Of a DNA stretch of 64,000 bases, positions 1 to 13,845 are shown piece after piece (position 1 is the first letter of the stretch; every line of letters begins with the position of its first letter). The notes under the pieces were generated by a model, which saw only the letters and a program-made list of their open reading frames with translations, searched no databases and was not told where the DNA came from. The stretch is from Paratinospora sagittata. Its lineage: Eukaryota; Streptophyta; Magnoliopsida; Ranunculales; Menispermaceae. The DNA lies in contig CM069603.1 in NCBI GenBank assembly GCA_035771175.1, positions 21,428,286 through 21,492,285 on the forward strand, written 5' to 3'. Position numbers and translations under genes: made by a program.

Positions 1-864
1 GAAGACATATCTCATGTCTAATGCATTAGTTTGATTTCTGGTGTGTAGGGTAACCCCTCGATCAATCTCAGCACTGAAACTCTGAAAATTGCAAAGTCTT
101 CAAAATCACTTTCGATATAGTATTTCATTTTTACAAAAATGTTTTCTGAAAGGTTTTAATCATAATTTTAATGAGTTTTGAATTATTTAAAAGTGTTTAT
201 TCTTATATCAAAGTGTTTTGAGTCAATGAAATGGTTCTTTAGTGTCAAAATATTAATTTTTCAAAAATAAGGCTATCCAACAATTGGCACGTCTTAGACT
301 AAAATCTGATATTTCTAACGAGAAAAATGTGGGCACTTCTGCTTGCTCGATTTTCTATTCCTTCACAGTTTTGCCAGGTTATCTTAATTGAAATATTCTC
401 TAGTAACACCTAGATGATTCCCATTGTCTCGCACGCCCAAAAAACTTTAGATTGAACAATGTTTTGAATTCAAATCATTTTGTAGTACTCTTGCTCTTTA
501 ACCTTCAACTTCAAATTTTATAAAACACTTATTCTCTGATTTCCAAAAATACGACACGCACGATATTTGCAAGTTAGATTGAGCTTTTCGAAGAGTTTTT
601 CAAGAGAAGAAAGTAATGATTCTTGCCTTTGCTAAAAAAGGCTTCGAATTGAACCAAAATTGCAATCTGTCTTGATGTTCAGCTAGTTCTTCATTTTATC
701 CCTTGTGTGCTAAGATTTGCAGAGGCTATCCATTGTTTAAAACTCTAAGTATATGAAGTTGTCTCGGTAAGATAACACATCAAAAAGGAACACATCACCT
801 GTTTTACATCAAGAACACATCAAACAATAGCATTCGAATTCTACAAAGATCAAGCTCGAAGAAC
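1..864. repeat. Representative satellite monomer, subtype A
   Basis: Subtype A is recognised by GATATAGTATTTCATTTTTAC near position 115, CAACAATTGGCACG near 279, CTCGATTTTCTATTCC near 347, GCCAGG near 373, AACCTTCAAC near 500 and AATACGACACG near 548. Landmarks shared by all monomers are GTAGGGTAACCCC at 46-58, the 12-bp palindrome TTTGAATTCAAA (EcoRI site at 466-471), a GCCTTT/AAAGGC hairpin at 625-642, a cluster of ACACATCA motifs at 775-822 and a second EcoRI site at 836-841. The A subtype recurs at 6059, 42900, 44629, 46358, 48086, 49815, 51544, 55001, 57596 and 61904. Confidence 0.9.
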
Positions 865-1729
865 GAAGACATATCTCATGTCTAATGCATTAGTTTGATT
901 TCTGGTGTGTAGGGTAACCCCTCGATCAATCTCAGCACTAAAACTCTGAAAATTGCAAAGTCTTCAAAATCACTTTCGGTGTAGTATTTCATTTTGAAAA
1001 AAATTATTTTCTGAAAGGTTTTAATCATAATTTTAATGAGTTTTCAATTAGTTAAAAGTGTTTAATCTTATATCAAAGTGGTATGAGTCCATGAAATGGT
1101 TCTTTAATGTCAAAATATTAATTTTTCAAAAATAAGGCTATCCAGCAATTTTCACGTCTTAGACTAAAATCAAATATTTCTAACGAGAAAAATGTGGGCA
1201 CTTCTGCTTGCTCAATTTTTCTATTCCTTCACAGTTTTGCCTGGTTATCTTAATTGAAATATTCTCTAGTAACACCTAGATGATTCCCATTGTCTCGCAC
1301 GCCCAAAAAACTTTAGATTGAACAATGTTTTGAATTCAAATCATTTTGTAGTACTCTTGCTCTTTAACATTCAACTTCAAATTTTATAAAACACTCATTC
1401 TCTGATTTTAAAAAATACAACACGCACGATATTTGCAAGTTAGATTGAGCTTTTCGAAGAGTTTTTCAAGAGAAGAAAGTAATGATTCTTGCCTTATCAA
1501 AAAAAGGCTTCGAATTGAACCAAAATTGCAATCTGTCTTGATGTTCAGCTAGTTCTTCATTTTATCCCTTGTGTGCTAAGATTTGAAGAGGCTATCCATT
1601 GTTTAAAACTCTAAGTATATGAAGTTGTCTCGGTAAGATAACACATCAAAAAGGAACACATCACCTGTTTTCATCAAGAACACATCAAACAATAGCTTTC
1701 GAATTCTACAAAGATCAAGCTCGAAGAAC
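865..1729. repeat. Representative satellite monomer, subtype B
   Basis: Subtype B differs from A at linked sites spread over the whole unit: GGTGTAGTATTTCATTTTG followed by an A-run and TTATT, CAATTAGTTAAAAG, GTGGTATGAG instead of GTGTTTTGAG, CAGCAATTTTCACG, CTCAATTTTTCTATTCC, GCCTGG, AACATTCAAC and AATACAACACG. B units alternate with A over much of the right arm (43764, 45493, 47221, 48950, 50678). An intermediate subtype C has GATATAG with the B-like A-run but then GTTTTC; it is clear at 18168, 52408, 55865, 58460 and 62768. A-B pairs form a dimer of about 1730 bp. Confidence 0.88.
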
Positions 1730-4700
1730 GAAGACATATCTCATGTCTAATGCATTAGTTTTATTTCTGGTGTGTAGGGTAACCCCTCGATCAATCTCAG
1801 CACTGAAACTCTGAAAATTGCAAAGTCTTCAAAATCACTTTCGGTGTAGTATTTCATTTTGAAAAAAATTATTTTCTGAAAGGTTTTAATCATAATTTTA
1901 ATGAGTTTTCAATTAGTTAAAAGTGTTTAATCTTATATCAAAGTGGTATGAGTCAATGAAATGGTTCTTTAGTGTCAAAATATTAATTTTTCAAAAATAA
2001 GGCTATCCAGCAATTGGCACGTCTTAGACTAAAATCTAATATTTCTAACGAGAAAAATGTGGGCACTTCTGCTTGCACAATTTTTCTATTCCTTCACAGT
2101 TTTGCCTGGTTATCTTAATTGAAATATTCTCTAGTAACACCTAGATGATTCCCATTGTCTCGCACGCCCAAAAAACTTTAGATTGAACAATGTTTTGAAT
2201 TCAAATCATTTTGTAGTACTCTTGCTCTTTAACCTTCAACTTCAAATTTTATAAAACACTTATTCTCTGATTTTCAAAAATACGACACGCACGATATTTG
2301 CAAGTTAGATTGAGCTTTTCGAAGAGTTTTTCAAGAGAAGAAAGTAATGATTCTTGCCTTTGCTAAAAAAGGCTTCGAATTGAACCAAAATTGCAATCTG
2401 TCTTGATGTTCAGCTAGTTCTTCATTTTATCCCTTGTGTGCTAAGATTTGCAGAGGCTATCCATTGTTTAAAACTCTAAGTATATGAAGTTGTCTCGGTA
2501 AGATAACACATCAAAAAGGAACACATCACCTGTTTTACATCAAGAACACATCAAACAATAGCATTCGAATTCTACAAAGATCAAGCTCGAAGAACGAAGA
2601 CATATCTCATGTCTAATGCATTAGTTTGATTTCTGGTGTGTAGGGTAACCCCTCGATCAATCTCAGCACTAAAACTCTGAAAATTGCAAAGTCTTCAAAA
2701 TCACTTTCGGTGTAGTATTTCATTTTGAAAAAAATTATTTTCTGAAAGGTTTTAATCATAATTTTAATGAGTTTTCAATTCGTTAAAAGTGTTTAATCTT
2801 ATATCAAAGTGGTATGAGTCCATGAAATGGTTCTTTAATGTCAAAATATTAATTTTTCAAAAATAAGGCTATCCAGCAATTTTCACGTCTTAGACTAAAA
2901 TCAAATATTTCTAACGAGAAAAATGTAGGCACTTCTGCTTGCTCAATTTTTCTATTCCTTCACAGTTTTGCCTGGTAATCTTAATTGAAATATTCTCTAG
3001 TAACACCTAGATGATTCCCATTGTCTCGCACGAACAAAAAACTTTAGATTGAACAATGTTTTGAATTCAAATCATTTTGCAGTACTCTTGCTCTTTAACA
3101 TTCAACTTCAAATTTTATAAAACACTCATTCTCTGATTTTAAAAAATACAACACGCACGATATTTGCAAGTTAGATTGAGCTTTTCGAAGAGTTTTTCAA
3201 GAGAAGAAAGTAATGATTCTTGCCTTTGCAAAAAAAGGCTTCGAATTGAACCAAAATTGCAATCTGTCTTGATGTTCAGCTAGTTCTTCATTTTATCCCT
3301 TGTGTGCTAAGATTTGCAGAGGCTATCCATTGTTTAAAACTCTAAGTATATGAAGTTGTCTCGGTAAGATAACACATCAAAAAGGAACACATCACCTGTT
3401 TTACATCAAGAACACATCAAACAATAGCATTCGAATTCTACAAAGATCAAGCTCGAAGAACGAAGACATATCTCACGTCTAATGCATTAGTTTGATTTCT
3501 GGTGTGTAGGGTAACCCCTCGATCAATCTCAGCACTAAAACTCTGAAAATTGCAAAGTCTTCAAAATCACTTTCGGTGTAGTATTTCATTTTGAAAAAAA
3601 TTATTTTCTGAAAGGTTTTAATCATAATTTTAATGAGTTTTCAATTCGTTAAAAGTGTTTAATCTTATATCAAAGTGGTATGAGTCCATGAAATGGTTCT
3701 TTAATGTCAAAATATTAATTTTTCAAAAATAAGGCTATCCAGCAAATTTCACGTCTTAGACTAAAATCAAATATTTCTAACGAGAAAAATGTGGGCACTT
3801 CTGCTTGCTCAATTTTTCTATTCCTTCACAGTTTTGCCTGCTTATCTTAATTGAAATATTCTCTAGTAACACCTAGATGATTCCCATTGTCTCGCACGCC
3901 CAAAAAACTTTAGATTGAACAATGTTTTGAATTCAAATCATTTTGTAGTACTCTTGCTCTTTAACATTCAACTTCAAATTTTATAATACACTCATTCTTT
4001 GATTTTAAAAAATACAACACGCACGATATTTGCAAGTTAGATTGAGCTTTTCGAAGAGTTTTTCAAGAGAAGAAAGTAATGATTCTTGCCTTTGCAAAAA
4101 AAGGCTTCGAATTGAATCAAAATTGCAATCTGTCTCGATGTTCAGCTAGTTCTTCATTTTATCCCTTGTGTGCTAAGATTTGCAGAGGCTATCCATTGTT
4201 TAAAACTCTAAGTATATGAGGTGGTCTCGATAAGATAACACATCAAAAAGGAACACATCACCTGTTTTGCATCAAGAACACATCAAACAATAGCATTCGA
4301 ATTCTACAAAGATCAAGCTCGAAGAACGAAGACATATCTCATGTCTAATGCATTAGTTTGATTTCTGGTGTGTAGGGTAACCCCTCGATCAATCTCAGCA
4401 CTAAAACTCTGAAAATTGCAAAGTCTTCAAAATCACTTTCGGTGTAGTATTTCATTTTGAAAAAAATTATTTTCTGAAAGGTTTTAATCATAATTTTAAT
4501 GAGTTTTCAATTCGTTAAAAGTGTTTAATCTTATATCAAAGTGGTATGAGTCCATGAAATGGTTCTTTAATGTCAAAATATTAATTTTTCAAAAATAAGG
4601 CTATCCAGCAATTTTCACGTCTTAGACTAAAATCAAATATTTCTAACGAGAAAAATGTAGGCACTTCTGCTTGCTCAATTTTTCTATTCCTTCACAGTTT

Positions 4701-7700
4701 TGCCTGGTAATCTTAATTGAAATATTCTCTAGTAACACCTAGATGATTCCCATTGTCTCGCACGAACAAAAAACTTTAGATTGAACAATGTTTTGAATTC
4801 AAATCATTTTGCAGTACTCTTGCTCTTTAACATTCAACTTCAAATTTTATAAAACACTCATTCTCTGATTTTAAAAAATACAACACGCACGATATTTGCA
4901 AGTTAGATTGAGCTTTTCGAAGAGTTTTTCAAGAGAAGAAAGTAATGATTCTTGCCTTTGCAAAAAAAGGCTTCGAATTGAACCAAAATTGCAATCTGTC
5001 TTGATGTTCAGCTAGTTCTTCATTTTATCCCTTGTGTGCTAAGATTTGCAGAGGCTATCCATTGTTTAAAACTCTAAGTATATGAAGTTGTCTCGGTAAG
5101 ATAACACATCAAAAAGGAACACATCACCTGTTTTACATCAAGAACACATCAAACAATAGCATTCGAATTCTACAAAGATCAAGCTCGAAGAACGAAGACA
5201 TATCTCACGTCTAATGCATTAGTTTGATTTCTGGTGTGTAGGGTAACCCCTCGATCAATCTCAGCACTAAAACTCTGAAAATTGCAAAGTCTTCAAAATC
5301 ACTTTCGGTGTAGTATTTCATTTTGAAAAAAATTATTTTCTGAAAGGTTTTAATCATAATTTTAATGAGTTTTCAATTCGTTAAAAGTGTTTAATCTTAT
5401 ATCAAAGTGGTATGAGTCCATGAAATGGTTCTTTAATGTCAAAATATTAATTTTTCAAAAATAAGGCTATCCAGCAATTTTCACGTCTTAGACTAAAATC
5501 AAATATTTCTAACGAGAAAAATGTAGGCACTTCTGCTTGCTCAATTTTTCTATTCCTTCACAGTTTTGCCTGGTAATCTTAATTGAAATATTCTCTAGTA
5601 ACACCTAGATGATTCCCATTGTCTCGCACGAACAAAAAACTTTAGATTGAACAATGTTTTGAATTCAAATCATTTTGCAGTACTCTTGCTCTTTAACATT
5701 CAACTTCAAATTTTATAAAACACTCATTCTCTGATTTTAAAAAATACAACACGCACGATATTTGCAAGTTAGATTGAGCTTTTCGAAGAGTTTTTCAAGA
5801 GAAGAAAGTAATGATTCTTGCCTTTGCAAAAAAAGGCTTCGAATTGAACCAAAATTGCAATCTGTCTTGATGTTCAGCTAGTTCTTCATTTTATCCCTTG
5901 TGTGCTAAGATTTGAAGAGGCTATCCATTGTTTAAAACTCTAAGTATATGAAGTTGTCTCGGTAAGATAACACATCAAAAAGGAACACATCACCTGTTTT
6001 CATCAAGAACACATCAAACAATAGCTTTCGAATTCTACAAAGATCAAGCTCGAAGAACGAAGACATATCTCATGTCTAATGCATTAGTTTGATTTCTGGT
6101 GTGTAGGGTAACCCCTCGATCAATCTCAGCACTGAAACTCTGAAAATTGCAAAGTCTTCAAAATCACTTTCGATATAGTATTTCATTTTTACGAAAATGT
6201 TTTCTGAAAGGTTTTAATCATAATTTTAATGAGTTTTGAATTATTTAAAAGTGTTTATTCTTATATCAAAGTGTTTTGAGTCAATGAAATGGTTCTTTAG
6301 TGTCAAAATATTAATTTTTCAAAAATAAGGCTATCCAACAATTGGCACGTCTTAGACTAAAATCTGATATTTCTAACGAGAAAAATGTGGGCACTTCTGC
6401 TTGCTCGATTTTCTATTCCTTCACAGTTTTGCCAGGTTATCTTAATTGAAATATTCTCTAGTAACACCTAGATGATTCCCATTGTCTCGCACGCCCAAAA
6501 AACTTTAGATTGAACAATGTTTTGAATTCAAATCATTTTGTAGTACTCTTGCTCTTTAACCTTCAACTTCAAATTTTATAAAACACTTATTCTCTGATTT
6601 CCAAAAATACGACACGCACGATATTTGCAAGTTAGATTGAGCTTTTCGAAGAGTTTTTCAAGAGAAGAAAGTAATGATTCTTGCCTTTGCTAAAAAAGGC
6701 TTCGAATTGAACCAAAATTGCAATCTGTCTTGATGTTCAGCTAGTTCTTCATTTTATCCCTTGTGTGCTAAGATTTGCAGAGGCTATCCATTGTTTAAAA
6801 CTCTAAGTATATGAAGTTGTCTCGGTAAGATAACACATCAAAAAGGAACACATCACCTGTTTTACATCAAGAACACATCAAACAATAGCATTCGAATTCT
6901 ACAAAGATCAAGCTCGAAGAACGAAGACATATCTCATGTCTAATGCATTAGTTTGATTTCTGGTGGGTAGGGTAACCCCTCGATCAATCTCAGCACTAAA
7001 ACTCTGAAAATTGCAAAGTCTTCAAAATCACTTTCGGTGTAGTATTTCATTTTGAAAAAAATTATTTTCTGAAAGGTTTTAATCATAATTTTAATGAGTT
7101 TTCAATTAGTTAAAAGTGTTTAATCTTATATCAAAGTGGTATGAGTCCATGAAATGGTTCTTTAATGTCAAAATATTAATTTTTCGAAAATAAGGCTATC
7201 CAGCAATTTTCACGTCTTAGACTAAAATCAAATATTTCTAACGAGAAAAATGTGGGCACTTCTGCTTGCTCAATTTTTCTATTCCTTCACAGTTTTGCCT
7301 GGTTATCTTAATTGAAATATTCTCTAGTAACACCTAGATGATTCCCATTGTCTCGCACGCCCAAAAAACTTTAGATTGAACAATGTTTTGAATTCAAATC
7401 ATTTTGTAGTACTCTTGCTCTTTAACATTCAACTTCAAATTTTATAAAACACTCATTCTCTGATTTTAAAAAATACAACACGCACGATATTTGCAAGTTA
7501 GATTGAGCTTTTCGAAGAGTTTTTCAAGAGAAGAAAGTAATGATTCTTGCCTTATCAAAAAAAGGCTTCGAATTGAACCAAAATTGCAATCTGTCTTGAT
7601 GTTCAGCTAGTTCTTCATTTTATCCCTTGTGTGCTAAGATTTGAAGAGGCTATCCATTGTTTAAAACTCTAAGTATATGAAGTTGTCTCGGTAAGATAAC

Positions 7701-10385
7701 ACATCAAAAAGGAACACATCACCTGTTTTCATCAAGAACACATCAAACAATAGCTTTCGAATTCTACAAAGATCAAGCTCGAAGAACGAAGACATATCTC
7801 ATGTCTAATGCATTAGTTTTATTTCTGGTGTGTAGGGTAACCCCTCGATCAATCTCAGCACTGAAACTCTGAAAATTGCAAAGTCTTCAAAATCACTTTC
7901 GGTGTAGTATTTCATTTTGAAAAAAATTATTTTCTGAAAGGTTTTAATCATAATTTTAATGAGTTTTCAATTAGTTAAAAGTGTTTAATCTTATATCAAA
8001 GTGGTATGAGTCAATGAAATGGTTCTTTAGTGTCAAAATATTAATTTTTCAAAAATAAGGCTATCCAGCAATTGGCACGTCTTAGACTAAAATCTAATAT
8101 TTCTAACGAGAAAAATGTGGGCACTTCTGCTTGCACAATTTTTCTATTCCTTCACAGTTTTGCCTGGTTATCTTAATTGAAATATTCTCTAGTAACACCT
8201 AGATGATTCCCATTGTCTCGCACGCCCAAAAAACTTTAGATTGAACAATGTTTTGAATTCAAATCATTTTGTAGTACTCTTGCTCTTTAACCTTCAACTT
8301 CAAATTTTATAAAACACTTATTCTCTGATTTTCAAAAATACGACACGCACGATATTTGCAAGTTAGATTGAGCTTTTCGAAGAGTTTTTCAAGAGAAGAA
8401 AGTAATGATTCTTGCCTTTGCTAAAAAAGGCTTCGAATTGAACCAAAATTGCAATCTGTCTTGATGTTCAGCTAGTTCTTCATTTTATCCCTTGTGTGCT
8501 AAGATTTGCAGAGGCTATCCATTGTTTAAAACTCTAAGTATATGAAGTTGTCTCGGTAAGATAACACATCAAAAAGGAACACATCACCTGTTTTACATCA
8601 AGAACACATCAAACAATAGCATTCGAATTCTACAAAGATCAAGCTCGAAGAACGAAGACATATCTCATGTCTAATGCATTAGTTTGATTTCTGGTGTGTA
8701 GGGTAACCCCTCGATCAATCTCAGCACTAAAACTCTGAAAATTGCAAAGTCTTCAAAATCACTTTCGGTGTAGTATTTCATTTTGAAAAAAATTATTTTC
8801 TGAAAGGTTTTAATCATAATTTTAATGAGTTTTCAATTCGTTAAAAGTGTTTAATCTTATATCAAAGTGGTATGAGTCCATGAAATGGTTCTTTAATGTC
8901 AAAATATTAATTTTTCAAAAATAAGGCTATCCAGCAATTTTCACGTCTTAGACTAAAATCAAATATTTCTAACGAGAAAAATGTAGGCACTTCTGCTTGC
9001 TCAATTTTTCTATTCCTTCACAGTTTTGCCTGGTAATCTTAATTGAAATATTCTCTAGTAACACCTAGATGATTCCCATTGTCTCGCACGAACAAAAAAC
9101 TTTAGATTGAACAATGTTTTGAATTCAAATCATTTTGCAGTACTCTTGCTCTTTAACATTCAACTTCAAATTTTATAAAACACTCATTCTCTGATTTTAA
9201 AAAATACAACACGCACGATATTTGCAAGTTAGATTGAGCTTTTCGAAGAGTTTTTCAAGAGAAGAAAGTAATGATTCTTGCCTTTGCAAAAAAAGGCTTC
9301 GAATTGAACCAAAATTGCAATCTGTCTTGATGTTCAGCTAGTTCTTCATTTTATCCCTTGTGTGCTAAGATTTGCAGAGGCTATCCATTGTTTAAAACTC
9401 TAAGTATATGAAGTTGTCTCGGTAAGATAACACATCAAAAAGGAACACATCACCTGTTTTACATCAAGAACACATCAAACAATAGCATTCGAATTCTACA
9501 AAGATCAAGCTCGAAGAACGAAGACATATCTCACGTCTAATGCATTAGTTTGATTTCTGGTGTGTAGGGTAACCCCTCGATCAATCTCAGCACTAAAACT
9601 CTGAAAATTGCAAAGTCTTCAAAATCACTTTCGGTGTAGTATTTCATTTTGAAAAAAATTATTTTCTGAAAGGTTTTAATCATAATTTTAATGAGTTTTC
9701 AATTCGTTAAAAGTGTTTAATCTTATATCAAAGTGGTATGAGTCCATGAAATGGTTCTTTAATGTCAAAATATTAATTTTTCAAAAATAAGGCTATCCAG
9801 CAATTTTCACGTCTTAGACTAAAATCAAATATTTCTAACGAGAAAAATGTAGGCACTTCTGCTTGCTCAATTTTTCTATTCCTTCACAGTTTTGCCTGGT
9901 TATCTTAATTGAAATATTCTCTAGTAACACCTAGATGATTCCCATTGTCTCGCACGCCCAAAAAACTTTAGATTGAACAATGTTTTGAATTCAAATCATT
10001 TTGTAGTACTCTTGCTCTTTAACATTCAACTTCAAATTTTATAAAACACTCATTCTTTGATTTTAAAAAATACAACACGCACGATATTTGCAAGTTAGAT
10101 TGAGCTTTTCGAAGAGTTTTTCAAGAGAAGAAAGTAATGATTCTTGCCTTTGCAAAAAAAGGCTTCGAATTGAACCAAAATTGCAATCTGTCTTGATGTT
10201 CAGCTAGTTCTTCATTTTATCCCTTGTGTGCTAAGATTTGCAGAGGCTATCCATTGTTTAAAACTCTAAGTATATGAAGTTGTCTCGGTAAGATAACACA
10301 TCAAAAAGGAACACATCACCTGTTTTACATCAAGAACACATCAAACAATAGCATTCGAATTCTACAAAGATCAAGCTCGAAGAAC

Positions 10386-13300
10386 GAAGACATATCTCAC
10401 GTCTAATGCATTAGTTTGATTTCTGGTGTGTAGGGTAACCCCTCGATCAATCTCAGCACTAAAACTCTGAAAATTGCAAAGTCTTCAAAATCACTTTCGG
10501 TGTAGTATTTCATTTTGAAAAAAATTATTTTCTGAAAGGTTTTAATCATAATTTTAATGAGTTTTCAATTAGTTAAAAGTGTTTAATCTTATATCAAAGT
10601 GGTATGAGTGAATGAAATGGTTCTTTAGTGTCAAAATATTAATTTTTCAAAAATAAGGCTATCCAGCAATTTTCACGTCTTAGACTAAAATCTAATATTT
10701 CTAACGAGAAAAATGTGGGCACTTCTGCTTGCTCAATTTTTCTATTCCTTCACAGTTTTGCCTGGTTATCTTAATTGAAATATTCTCTAGTAACACCTAG
10801 ATGATTCCCATTGTCTCGCACGCCCAAAAAACTTTAGATTGAACAATGTTTTGAATTCAAATCATTTTGTAGTACTCTTGCTCTTTAACATTCAACTTCA
10901 AATTTTATAAAACACTCATTCTCTGATTTTAAAAAATACAACACGCACGATATTTGTAAGTTAGATTGAGCTTTTCGAAGAGTTTTTCAAGAGAAGAAAG
11001 TAATGATTCTTGCCTTTGCAAAAAAAGGCTTCGAATTGAATCAAAATTGCAATCTGTCTTGATGTTCAGCTAGTTCTTCATTTTATCCCTTGTGTGCTAA
11101 GATTTGAAGAGGCTATCCATTGTTTAAAACTCTAAGTATATGAAGTTGTCTCGGTAAGATAACACATCAAAAAGGAACACATCACCTGTTTTCATCAAGA
11201 ACACATCAAACAATAGCTTTCGAATTCTACAAAGATCAAGCTCGAAGAACGAAGACATATCTCATGTCTAATGCATTAGTTTGATTTCTGGTGTGTAGGG
11301 TAACCCCTCGATCAATCTCAGCACTGAAACTCTGAAAATTGCAAAGTCTTTAAAATCACTTTCGGTATAGTATTTCATTTTTACAAAAATGTTTTCTGAA
11401 AGGTTTTAATCATAATTTTAATGAGTTTTCAATTATTTAAAAGTGTTTATTCTTATATCAAAGTGTTTTGAGTCAATGAAATGGTTCTTTAGTGTCAAAA
11501 TATTAATTTTTCAAAAATAAGGCTATCCAACAATTGGCACGTCTTAGACTAAAATCTGATATTTCTAACGAGAAAAATGTGGGCACTTCTGCTTGCTCAA
11601 TTTTTCTATTCCTTCACAGTTTTGCCTGGTTATCTTAATTGAAATATTCTCTAGTAACACCTAGATGATTCCCATTGTCTCGCACGCCCAAAAAACTTTA
11701 GATTGAACAATGTTTTGAATTCAAATCATTTTGTAGTACTCTTGCTCTTTAACATTCAACTTCAAATTTTATAAAACACTCATTCTCTGATTTTAAAAAA
11801 TACAACACGCACGATATTTGCAAGTTAGATTGAGCTTTTCGAAGAGTTTTTCAAGAGAAGAAAGTAATGATTCTTGCCTTTGCAAAAAAAGGCTTCGAAT
11901 TGAACCAAAATTGCAATCTGTCTTGATGTTCAGCTAGTTCTTCATTTTATCCCTTGTGTGCTAAGATTTGCAGAGGCTATCCATTGTTTAAAACTCTAAG
12001 TATATGAAGTTGTCTCGGTAAGATAACACATCAAAAAGGAACACATCACCTGTTTTACATCAAGAACACATCAAACAATAGCATTCGAATTCTACAAAGA
12101 TCAAGCTCGAAGAACGAAGACATATCTCACGTCTAATGCATTAGTTTGATTTCTGGTGTGTAGGGTAACCCCTCGATCAATCTCAGCACTAAAACTCTGA
12201 AAATTGCAAAGTCTTCAAAATCACTTTCGGTGTAGTATTTCATTTTGAAAAAAATTATTTTCTGAAAGGTTTTAATCATAATTTTAATGAGTTTTCAATT
12301 AGTTAAAAGTGTTTAATCTTATATCAAAGTGGTATGAGTGAATGAAATGGTTCTTTAGTGTCAAAATATTAATTTTTCAAAAATAAGGCTATCCAGCAAT
12401 TTTCACGTCTTAGACTAAAATCTAATATTTCTAACGAGAAAAATGTGGGCACTTCTGCTTGCTCAATTTTTCTATTCCTTCACAGTTTTGCCTGGTTATC
12501 TTAATTGAAATATTCTCTAGTAACACCTAGATGATTCCCATTGTCTCGCACGCCCAAAAAACTTTAGATTGAACAATGTTTTGAATTCAAATCATTTTGT
12601 AGTACTCTTGCTCTTTAACATTCAACTTCAAATTTTATAAAACACTTATTCTCTGATTTTAAAAAATACAACACGCACGATATTTGCAAGTTAGATTGAG
12701 CTTTTCGAAGAGTTTTTCAAGAGAAGAAAGTAATGATTCTTGCCTTTGCAAAAAAAGGCTTCGAATTGAATCAAAATTGCAATCTGTCTTGATGTTCAGC
12801 TAGTTCTTCATTTTATCCCTTGTGTGCTAAGATTTGAAGAGGCTATCCATTGTTTAAAACTCTAAGTATATGAAGTTGTCTCGGTAAGATAACACATCAA
12901 AAAGGAACACATCACCTGTTTTCATCAAGAACACATCAAACAATAGCTTTCGAATTCTACAAAGATCAAGCTCGAAGAACGAAGACATATCTCATGTCTA
13001 ATGCATTAGTTTGATTTCTGGTGTGTAGGGTAACCCCTCGATCAATCTCAGCACTGAAACTCTGAAAATTGCAAAGTCTTTAAAATCACTTTCGGTATAG
13101 TATTTCATTTTTACAAAAATGTTTTCTGAAAGGTTTTAATCATAATTTTAATGAGTTTTCAATTATTTAAAAGTGTTTATTCTTATATCAAAGTGTTTTG
13201 AGTCAATGAAATGGTTCTTTAGTGTCAAAATATTAATTTTTCAAAAATAAGGCTATCCAACAATTGGCACGTCTTTGACTAAAATCTGATATTTCTAACG

Positions 13301-13845
13301 AGAAAAATGTGGGCACTTCTGCTTGCTCAATTTTTCTATTCCTTCACAGTTTTGCGTGGTTATCTTAATTGAAATATTCTCTAGTAACACCTAGATGATT
13401 CCCATTGTCTCGCACGCCCAAAAAACTTTAGATTGAACAATGTTTTGAATTCAAATCATTTTGTAGTACTCTTGCTCTTTAACATTCAACTTCAAATTTT
13501 ATAAAACACTCATTCTCTGATTTTAAAAAATACAACACGCACGATATTTGCAAGTTAGATTGAGCTTTTCGAAGAGTTTTTCAAGAGAAGAAAGTAATGA
13601 TTCTTGCCTTTGCAAAAAAAGGCTTCGAATTGAACCAAAATTGCAATCTGTCTTGATGTTCAGCTAGTTCTTCATTTTATCCCTTGTGTGCTAAGATTTG
13701 CAGAGGCTATCCATTGTTTAAAACTCTAAGTATATGAAGTTCTCTCGGTAAGATAACACATCAAAAAGGAACACATCACCTGTTTTACATCAAGAACACA
13801 TCAAACAATAGCATTCGAATTCTACAAAGATCAAGCTCGAAGAAC
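10386..13845. repeat. Higher-order repeat: two tandem dimers, 1730-bp period
   Basis: The pair at 10386 and 11251 is repeated by the pair at 12116 and 12981. Shared private features are CTCACGTCTAATG plus GTGAATGAAATGG in the first unit, and CTTTAAAATCACTTTCGGTATAG in the second. Small differences (GTCTTAGAC against GTCTTTGAC, GCCTGG against GCGTGG) show these are separate copies. The monomer at 13846 also has the GTGAATG marker, as if it began a third dimer. Confidence 0.8.

Larger units (their letters stand above)
1..9900. repeat. Higher-order repeat: duplicated block, 6058-bp spacing
   Basis: Monomers starting at 6059, 6923, 7788 and 8654 match those at 1, 865, 1730 and 2596 almost base for base. 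They share private markers such as GCCTTATC in place of GCCTTTGC (second unit), GTTTTATTTCTGG (third unit) and CGAACAAAA (fourth unit). Differences I noticed are single bases: ACAAAAATG against ACGAAAATG in the first pair, and GGTGTGTAGG against GGTGGGTAGG plus TTTTTCAAAAA against TTTTTCGAAAA in the second. Monomers at 2596 and 3462 are themselves followed by a near copy at 4328 and 5194 (period 1732). The monomer at 9520 starts like the one at 5194, then changes type within the unit, so the copy ends at roughly 9.9 kb. Confidence 0.85.

Noticed and set aside
1..864. CENP-B-box-like or canonical telomere repeats in the satellite
   Set aside because: I found no match to the CENP-B box pattern and no TTTAGGG tandem runs; only the short GTAGGGTAACCCC motif is present.
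6059..9900. Near-identical block copies as pure assembly artefacts
   Set aside because: Copies carry scattered private single-base differences and distinct junctions, which favours true copies. Collapse or wrong copy number still cannot be excluded without reads.
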